A stretch of 5,976 nt of DNA from an uncultured Porphyromonadaceae bacterium (GTDB taxonomy: Bacteria; Bacteroidota; Bacteroidia; Bacteroidales; Muribaculaceae), in assembly GCA_902462525.1 (NCBI GenBank), contig CABQCA010000142.1, forward strand, positions 1 to 5,976. Direction: 5' to 3'. Each line of letters starts with the position of its first letter. The first letter of the stretch is position 1. Positions 1 to 4,816 of this stretch are shown here, piece by piece. The notes below the pieces were generated by a model. It made no database searches and was not told where the DNA came from. It worked only from the letters and a program-made list of their open reading frames with translations. The translations under genes were made by a program, and so were the position numbers.

Positions 1-2
1 GA

Positions 3-620
3 GCCACTGGCGACTGCTGCATGGCTGCGGCAAGAGGCGAAGTATATGTACTTCTGAAAACCGTGAGCGGAAGCGTAGTATCGGCGCTGAGCGCCCGTGG
101 CGCCGTCCGCGACATCTGCCGCGCGGCGCCGTTCTCGGCTCTTGCATACGACAGCACTCACGACGAACTGATAGCCTATCGCCATGGCGGCGGGGCCACG
201 GTATTCTGCCGGGAAGGGACGTACGAACTAAGCTGCGGCGACTGCACCGGCACCGTGAACACCGGTGGCGAATGGTATGCGCTGTTCGCCACCGGACTGT
301 GCCGTGTGTCGCAGAGTGGTACGGCGCTGTTTGCCGATGTGGAGTACACCGATGTGTTCACACCCCATGGGCGGCGCGCGTTCATGCCATTGCGGCTGCT
401 GGCCGACATGACGGGCCGGTCGCTGAGCTGCACGCTGTCGCTGAGTGCCTCCGGCCGTCCCATAGCAGAGCGGAAAATCAGCGGCGCCGTTCTCAGTCCC
501 ATGGAAATGCGTCTGACAGGCGCTCCGGCACGCACGCTGACACTTTCGCTCAAAGGTCGTGCCGCCACAGCGACCACAGTACGAATGTTCAGCCTCGAAA
601 CATCATGGATACGGAAGTGA
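3..620 (+). CDS. Hypothetical protein, probably phage structural, 5'-partial
   Basis: I do not recognise this protein with certainty. The frame is open from base 3, so the gene probably starts outside the window; the first ATG inside is at 21 and would give 199 aa. The sequence is rich in Gly, Ser, Thr and Ala with alternating hydrophobic residues, which suggests a mostly beta-strand protein with no transmembrane segment. Counting from the ATG at 21, residues 39-62 (around LAYDSTHDELIAYRHGG) resemble a beta-propeller blade, and residues 118-199 look like a beta-sandwich tail ending in SLETSWIRK. The 3' end overlaps the terminase start by 16 nt, so the two are probably co-transcribed. That pairing, plus the beta-rich composition, suggests a virion or tail component such as a tail nozzle or tubular protein. 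This role is inference; only the coding status and the neighbour are seen. Confidence 0.6.
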   Translation, partial: ATGDCCMAAARGEVYVLLKTVSGSVVSALSARGAVRDICRAAPFSALAYDSTHDELIAYRHGGGATVFCREGTYELSCGDCTGTVNTGGEWYALFATGLCRVSQSGTALFADVEYTDVFTPHGRRAFMPLRLLADMTGRSLSCTLSLSASGRPIAERKISGAVLSPMEMRLTGAPARTLTLSLKGRAATATTVRMFSLETSWIRK

Positions 621-2434
621 TTCTTGCTCTCGATGATATCCGCAGCGGTCTCGAGGCCTGCGCCGAAGCCGGCTACGACCCCGGGAAAGGTCTGGGCTGC
701 TACGGCGCCCGGGTGCGGTCGATGCCTCCGGCGGGCATGAGCGGCTACATGTACCTGCCGGTGGCGATGACTCTCGACCGCGACTACGAGCACAGCCGCG
801 CCGACGTCACCGCATGGAAACGGCTGCGCTGCCGCTACGACTTCGAATACTGGGCTGCCACGTGCGTAAAAATCAAACACAAAACCGAGGGGCGCCTGGT
901 GCCTTTCGTGCTCAACCGCGCGCAACGGCGTGTTCTCGGCGTGCTCGAGGACGACCGCACTTCCGGGCGTCCTGTCCGGCTGATACTGCTCAAGGCGCGG
1001 CAGTGGGGCGGCAGCACGCTTGTGCAGATCTATATGGCATGGATACAATGCTGCCACCGCCGCAACTGGAACTCGCTGATATGCGCACATCTGAAGGACA
1101 CGTCGGCATCGATACGCGGCATGTACAGCCGCCTGCTCGAGTCGTACCCGGCCGAGCTGTGGGAGGGCGACAAGGCACCGTGCTTCAAGGCCTACGAGGG
1201 CAGCCACAACATACGGCGCATCGAGGGCCGCGACTGTGTGGTGACCCTGGCGTCGGCCGAGCGGCCCGACAGCGTCCGCGGCGGCGACTACGCTATGGCG
1301 CACCTGAGCGAGATGGCATACTGGGCCGACACCCCCACACGTCAGCCCGACGACGTAATCCGGGCAGTATGCGGCGGCGTGGCCCTGACGCCTTACTCGC
1401 TGATAGCCGTGGAATCGACGGCCAACGGCGTCGGAAACTATTTCCACTCCGAGTGGCTGCGGTGCCGCAAGGGCGAGGGCGACAAGCACGCAGTGTTCGT
1501 GCCGTGGTTCGAAATCGACATCTACCGTCTCGCGCCCCACGACAGGCAGGCCTTCGCCGGCGCCCTCACCGACGACGAGAATCATCTTTTCGGTCTCGGA
1601 GTGACGCTCGACAGGTTGTGGTGGCGGCGCTGCAAGCTGGCCGAATACAGCTCGGTGCAGCACATGCAGGCCGAGTACCCGGCCAACGACACCGAGGCAT
1701 TCGCGAGCAACGGTTCGGCGGTGTTCGCCGATTCCGACATCGCCCTGCTGCGTAAGAGCTGCAAACGCGAGATTTTCCGCGGCGAGCTGTGCGGCGGCAA
1801 TGCCGTGTCGGCTCCCGGCGGCTGCCTGAAAATATGGCGCCATCCGATGCAGGGCAGTTTCTATGTAGTGTCGGTCGACATCGGCGGCACACGACCGGAG
1901 AGCGACTGGTCGGTGGCATCGGTTATTCGCTTCGACGGAGCGGAGTCGCTACCGGAAGTTGTGGCACAATGGCGCGGCCACACGCCGCACGACTGCCTCG
2001 TGCACACTATAGCCGACCTTGCCACCTACTACAACCGCGCCCTACTTGTGGTGGAGAGCAACACCCTGGAGAGCCGCGACGCCATGATGGAGGACAGCGC
2101 CGGCTATATCATCAGCATGCTTGCACGATGCTATGCCAATCTCTACCGCCGTGAAGCCTTCGACACCGCTACACAGCAATGGAGCAACCGCATAGGTTTC
2201 CACACCAACCGCAGCAGCAAAGCGGCGCTGATGATACACCTTCAGATGCTGCTAAGGGAAAACGGCTACATAGAACGCGACGATGATGCCTGCAACGAAC
2301 TTAGCACCTATGAGAACGGCCCGGGAGGCACCTACGGCGCTCGCCGCGGCTACCACGACGACATTCTGATGAGCCGGGCCATCGGTCTCTATGTCGGTGC
2401 GCGCCGCCAGACTATGAAAGCTTGTTTAGAGTGA
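605..2434 (+). CDS. Phage terminase large subunit (ATPase plus nuclease)
   Basis: This 609-aa protein is the motor that pumps DNA into a phage prohead and cuts the concatemer. The N-terminal ATPase shows an adenine-binding segment near residues 100-113 (Q107), a Walker A variant KARQWGGST at 130-138, a Walker B region at 228-240 with likely catalytic Glu236 in HLSE, and a coupling motif ESTANG at 270-275. The stretch EYPANDTEAFASNG (357-370) is typical of the family linker. The RNase H-like nuclease keeps its expected acidic residues: Asp425 in SVDIGG, Glu484 in LVVESN and Asp585/Asp586 in GYHDDILMSRA. I chose ATG 605 (MDTEVILALDD) because the in-frame extension back to 272 is Cys/His/Arg-rich and lies over the upstream gene. 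The gene appears intact. No small terminase, portal or capsid gene follows; the next gene is chromosomal cdd. The family call is firm; the exact start is less so. Confidence 0.93.
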   Translation: MDTEVILALDDIRSGLEACAEAGYDPGKGLGCYGARVRSMPPAGMSGYMYLPVAMTLDRDYEHSRADVTAWKRLRCRYDFEYWAATCVKIKHKTEGRLVPFVLNRAQRRVLGVLEDDRTSGRPVRLILLKARQWGGSTLVQIYMAWIQCCHRRNWNSLICAHLKDTSASIRGMYSRLLESYPAELWEGDKAPCFKAYEGSHNIRRIEGRDCVVTLASAERPDSVRGGDYAMAHLSEMAYWADTPTRQPDDVIRAVCGGVALTPYSLIAVESTANGVGNYFHSEWLRCRKGEGDKHAVFVPWFEIDIYRLAPHDRQAFAGALTDDENHLFGLGVTLDRLWWRRCKLAEYSSVQHMQAEYPANDTEAFASNGSAVFADSDIALLRKSCKREIFRGELCGGNAVSAPGGCLKIWRHPMQGSFYVVSVDIGGTRPESDWSVASVIRFDGAESLPEVVAQWRGHTPHDCLVHTIADLATYYNRALLVVESNTLESRDAMMEDSAGYIISMLARCYANLYRREAFDTATQQWSNRIGFHTNRSSKAALMIHLQMLLRENGYIERDDDACNELSTYENGPGGTYGARRGYHDDILMSRAIGLYVGARRQTMKACLE

Positions 2435-2510
2435 AAGATAAAGGGTGAAAGGTGGAAGGTGAAAAGTGGCATCTTCTTCCACCCTACACTCTTCACCTTT
2501 CACCCTTCAC
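2431..2510. repeat. Head-to-head array of 7-bp repeats, hairpin-forming
   Basis: On the + strand, consecutive 7-mers from 2431 read GTGAAAG, ATAAAGG, GTGAAAG, GTGGAAG, GTGAAAA. On the - strand, consecutive 7-mers from 2510 leftwards read GTGAAGG, GTGAAAG, GTGAAGA, GTGTAGG, GTGGAAG. The register is exactly 7 bp in both halves, with a 10-bp centre at 2466-2475. The halves form an imperfect hairpin: 2441-2454 pairs perfectly with 2494-2507 (14 bp), an inner GTGG/CCAC pair lies at 2466-2469/2479-2482, and the loop is 9 nt. The first unit contains the terminase stop codon. The array could act as a terminator or processing stem after the phage module, or as a protein-binding site. Neither role is shown by the sequence alone. 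Confidence 0.8.
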
Positions 2511-2517
2511 CTTATTA

Positions 2518-2549
2518 TTTGGTGAGTAGCGGAAAAAGCGCTAAATTTG
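2518..2549 (+). promoter_or_regulatory. Bacteroidetes-type promoter of cdd-tyrS operon
   Basis: TTTG at 2518-2521 and TAAATTTG at 2542-2549 are separated by 20 bp. They match the known Bacteroidetes vegetative sigma consensus (-33 TTTG, -7 TAnnTTTG) with no mismatch at the defined positions. Transcription would begin several bases after 2549, leaving a short leader before the ATG at 2569. The -33 box lies 7 bp beyond the heptamer array, so the array could affect this promoter. No other gene-proximal promoter of this quality was found in the window. Confidence 0.8.
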
Positions 2550-2568
2550 CAGAACGTAACTGATAATT

Positions 2569-3042
2569 ATGAAAGAGATAGAGATAATAACATCGGTAAC
2601 AGAGAAAAGCTACGACGAACTCGACGCCACAGAGCGAATGCTCGTAGGAGCCGCTCAAAAGGCCGTGGGAGGATCGTACGCACCGTACAGCCACTTCCAC
2701 GTCGGAGCTGCAATCCTGCTTGCCGACGGCACGGTGGTGACAGGAGCCAATCAGGAGAATGTGGCATATCCTTCGGGCACCTGCGCCGAGCGCTCGGCCT
2801 GTTTCAATGCCGGTGCCAACCACCCGGGCGTTACTTTCGAGATGATAGCCATAGCAGCCGTGGGCACCGACGGACGCCCCACCTCTGTGCCGACAGCACC
2901 CTGCGGCGCCTGCCGTCAGGCGCTTCTGGAGTATGAGGTGCTTGCCGGACACAACGTGCCTGTGCTCCTTGCGGGCGCCGACCGCGTCTACCGTGTGGCA
3001 TCTGTGACATCGCTGCTGCCGCTTGCTTTCACCGAATTCTGA
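2569..3042 (+). CDS. cdd: Cytidine deaminase
   Basis: Cdd hydrolyses cytidine and deoxycytidine to uridine and deoxyuridine plus ammonia in the cytoplasm, for pyrimidine salvage. The 157-aa protein has the full zinc deaminase signature: TCAERSA with ligand Cys72 and proton-shuttling Glu74, then PCGAC with Cys112 and Cys115. The substrate-binding segment NQENVAYPSG is at 61-70 (Asn61, Glu63), and AYAPYS-like SYAPYSHFHVGAA at 36-48 is typical of the family. Three cysteine ligands match the small tetrameric CDA type, such as Bacillus subtilis Cdd. The protein is longer than that enzyme, with most of the extra length at the N-terminus. The start at 2569 fits a position just downstream of a consensus promoter; no Shine-Dalgarno is seen, as is usual in Bacteroidetes. 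It is the first gene of an operon, with tyrS 17 nt downstream. Confidence 0.96.
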   Translation: MKEIEIITSVTEKSYDELDATERMLVGAAQKAVGGSYAPYSHFHVGAAILLADGTVVTGANQENVAYPSGTCAERSACFNAGANHPGVTFEMIAIAAVGTDGRPTSVPTAPCGACRQALLEYEVLAGHNVPVLLAGADRVYRVASVTSLLPLAFTEF

Positions 3043-3059
3043 AAAATCAATAAAAAGAA

Positions 3060-4355
3060 ATGGACTTTATTGAAGAACTAACATGGCGCGGCATGATCCA
3101 CACCGTCATGCCGGGTACCGACAAAATGCTCGCCGAGGGCATGGCAACGGCCTATCTCGGCATCGACCCTACCGCCGACAGCCTCCACATAGGCCACCTT
3201 GTGGGCGTGATGATGCTCAAGCACTTCCAGCGTGCCGGCCATAAGCCCATAGCACTCGTAGGGGGCGCCACAGGCATGATAGGCGACCCCTCGATGAAGA
3301 GCCAGGAACGCAAACTCATCGACGAGCCGACCCTGCGCCACAATCAGGAATGTATCAAGGCCCAGCTGGCCAAATTCCTCGATTTCGACTCCGACGCACC
3401 CAACGCCGCCGAGCTGGTGAACAACTACGACTGGATGAAGGACTTCGGTTTCCTCGAATTTATCCGCGATGTTGGCAAACATATCACCGTCAACTACATG
3501 ATGGCCAAGGACTCGGTGAAGAAGCGTCTGTCGGGCGAAAGCCGCGAGGGCATGTCGTTCACCGAATTTTCCTACCAGCTGCTGCAGGGCTACGACTTTC
3601 TGAACCTCTACCGCACCAAGGGCTGCCGTCTGCAGCTCGGCGGCTCCGACCAGTGGGGCAACATGACCACGGGCACCGAGCTTATCCGCCGCATCGAAGG
3701 CCGCGACGACGCCTATGCCCTCACCTGCCCGCTGATTACCAAGGCCGACGGCGGCAAATTCGGCAAGACAGAGAGCGGCAACGTGTGGCTCGACCCCAAA
3801 CGCACATCGCCCTACAAATTCTACCAATTCTGGCTCAATGTGTCGGACGACGATGCCGAAAAATATATCCGCATCTTCACCACCCTCAGCCGCGAGGAAA
3901 TCGAGGCTCTGAGCGCCGAGCAGAAAGCCGACCCGGGCAAACGCCCCCTGCAGCGCCGTCTGGCTCAGGAACTCACCACCATGGTACACTCGGCCGCCGA
4001 CTATGATGCCGCCGTGGAGGCATCGTCGATACTCTTCAGCAACAAGGCAGCCGACGCTCTCCGCCATCTCGACGAGGCCACACTGCTCGATGTATTCGAA
4101 GGCGTGCCCACCTTCGAAGTCGACCGCGCCGACATCGAAGCCGGCATACGCATGGCCGATCTGCTCACCGAGAAAGCCGCAGTGTTCCCCTCGAAGGCCG
4201 AGATGCGCAAGCTTGTGCAGGGTGGAGGTTTCTCGATAAACAAAGAGAAAGTGAGCGATCCGCAGATAGCGGCCTCGACCGACATGCTGCTCGACGGCAA
4301 GTATATCATCGTGCAGAAAGGCAAGAAACAGTACTTCCTCATAATTGCCCGATAA
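3060..4355 (+). CDS. tyrS: Tyrosine--tRNA ligase (TyrRS)
   Basis: TyrRS charges tRNA-Tyr with tyrosine using ATP, an essential cytoplasmic step of translation. The 431-aa product has the normal bacterial length. Class I signatures are present: HIGH at 43-46 in SLHIGHLVG, and the KMSKS-loop equivalent KFGKT at 233-237. The tyrosine pocket shows AYLGIDPTAD (31-40), FSYQLLQGYDF (170-180) and GGSDQWGN (194-201). Residues from about 373 to the end form the S4-type RNA-binding domain, with FPSKAEMRKLVQGGGFSIN carrying its conserved pattern. The start ATG follows an A-rich leader (3043-3059) without Shine-Dalgarno. The gene lies 17 nt after cdd and its TAA overlaps the next ATG by one base. No T-box-like leader is visible in the 17-nt gap, so expression probably depends on the cdd promoter. 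Confidence 0.98.
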   Translation: MDFIEELTWRGMIHTVMPGTDKMLAEGMATAYLGIDPTADSLHIGHLVGVMMLKHFQRAGHKPIALVGGATGMIGDPSMKSQERKLIDEPTLRHNQECIKAQLAKFLDFDSDAPNAAELVNNYDWMKDFGFLEFIRDVGKHITVNYMMAKDSVKKRLSGESREGMSFTEFSYQLLQGYDFLNLYRTKGCRLQLGGSDQWGNMTTGTELIRRIEGRDDAYALTCPLITKADGGKFGKTESGNVWLDPKRTSPYKFYQFWLNVSDDDAEKYIRIFTTLSREEIEALSAEQKADPGKRPLQRRLAQELTTMVHSAADYDAAVEASSILFSNKAADALRHLDEATLLDVFEGVPTFEVDRADIEAGIRMADLLTEKAAVFPSKAEMRKLVQGGGFSINKEKVSDPQIAASTDMLLDGKYIIVQKGKKQYFLIIAR

Positions 4356-4564
4356 TGATAGCAATAGCAGAGTACAGCGATGCACGGCAGGCCTCGATAG
4401 CAGCCGGAATGCTGGAAAACAACGGCATACACTGCACCGTTGTCGACGATGCCATGTCGACACTCTACGGCGCCGGCGCCACATGGGCGCCGGTGCGCCT
4501 TTTCGTGCCGGAAGCAGATGCCGACGAGGCACGGCGTCTGCTTCGCGAACACGGCGACAACTGA
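4355..4564 (+). CDS. DUF2007 family protein (putative signal-transducing)
   Basis: This 69-aa protein matches the pattern of the DUF2007 family, annotated as putative prokaryotic signal-transducing proteins, whose precise role is unknown. The seen pattern is a short strand (MIAIAEYS), a helix with DARQASIAAGMLENNGI (9-25), a strand CTVVDD (27-32), a Gly/Ala-rich loop, then VRLFVPEADADEARRLL (47-63) as strand plus helix. This is the small alpha/beta ferredoxin-like layout with an LEnnGI turn and a V-P-x-x-D-x-x-E-A segment. The ATG shares its A with the tyrS TAA stop (TAATG), which favours translational coupling. The protein ends just before a strong terminator, so it is the last gene of the operon. 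No signal peptide, cysteine cluster or transmembrane segment is seen. The family call is from recalled pattern, not a search. Confidence 0.8.
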   Translation: MIAIAEYSDARQASIAAGMLENNGIHCTVVDDAMSTLYGAGATWAPVRLFVPEADADEARRLLREHGDN

Positions 4565-4566
4565 AC

Positions 4567-4589
4567 AAAATGCCCCGGCGGGGCATTTT
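4567..4589 (+). terminator. Intrinsic terminator of cdd-tyrS-DUF2007 operon
   Basis: A perfect 10-bp stem, AAAATGCCCC (4567-4576) with GGGGCATTTT (4580-4589), has a 3-nt loop. It starts 2 nt after the stop codon and is followed by more T-rich sequence. The A tract on the 5' side makes it potentially bidirectional, but no convergent gene is present here. Confidence 0.9.
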
Positions 4590-4624
4590 ATTTAGTTGAA
4601 AGGGGCAAGTAAATTTTAATTGAG

Positions 4625-4792
4625 TTTCGCAAGTTCTCAACTTGCTTACAGTTAATGATATAGTTGAAAAAGTAATAGGTTTAAAAAGTTGAGATAACGG
4701 GCTGACAAGCCGATAAGCCTCGTCCCTGAAAAACTATTATCTTAACTCTTTTCACTCCTTCAACTTTTTCACTTCAACGTGAACTTGCGAAA
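4625..4792. repeat. 168-bp segment bounded by 12-bp inverted repeats
   Basis: TTTCGCAAGTTC at 4625-4636 is repeated exactly in reverse complement at 4781-4792. TTGAG lies directly outside the left arm (4620-4624) and, one base away, outside the right arm (4794-4798). Inside are further inverted pairs: AAAAAGTTGA (4683-4692) with TCAACTTTTT (4760-4769), 10 of 10, and GTTGAGATAA (4688-4697) with TTATCTTAAC (4737-4746), 9 of 10. The centre (4698-4736) is more GC-rich. No ORF is present. The layout could be a MITE-like element, a regulatory palindrome, or the untranslated leader of the downstream helicase. The repeats are seen; the function is not. Confidence 0.65.
4629..4645. repeat. Small perfect palindrome in the left arm
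   Basis: GCAAGTT (4629-4635) and AACTTGC (4639-4645) form a perfect 7-bp stem with a CTC loop. This lies inside and just beyond the left 12-bp inverted repeat, so the left arm can fold on itself or pair with the right arm at 4781-4792, but not both. It lacks a T tract, so it is not a terminator. It could be an operator-like dyad. Confidence 0.5.
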
Positions 4793-4816
4793 GTTGAGCT
4801 TAAAACGACATAGAAT

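Noticed and set aside
272..604. N-terminal extension of the terminase to an ATG at 272
   Set aside because: The extra 111 residues are rich in Cys, His and Arg and lie entirely over the upstream frame, which reads more like a real protein. The terminase Q-like segment and Walker A all lie after ATG 605.
814..1755. 313-aa + strand frame inside the terminase
   Set aside because: It is an out-of-frame shadow with heavy Arg/Ala/Pro content and no motif.
176..1843. 555-aa open frame on the - strand
   Set aside because: It lies opposite the putative structural gene and the well-supported terminase. Its Ala/Val/His/Arg-rich composition has no recognisable motif, and long antisense frames are expected in GC-rich coding sequence.
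2431..2510. CRISPR array
   Set aside because: The 7-bp units are contiguous, without spacers, and invert at the centre.
2435..2568. Phage attachment site at the terminase-cdd junction
   Set aside because: No tRNA gene, integrase or core direct repeat is visible, and the other end of the module is outside the window. The repeats present are the heptamer array, which has a different layout.
3078..4640. 520-aa open frame on the - strand
   Set aside because: It mirrors tyrS, whose HIGH and KFGKT motifs are unambiguous. The antisense product has no motif and crosses the operon terminator.
4780..4787. TGAACTTG as a -7 promoter box for the helicase
   Set aside because: It has two mismatches to TAnnTTTG, no TTTG at the proper upstream distance, and overlaps the right inverted-repeat arm. 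I found no convincing promoter for the helicase.
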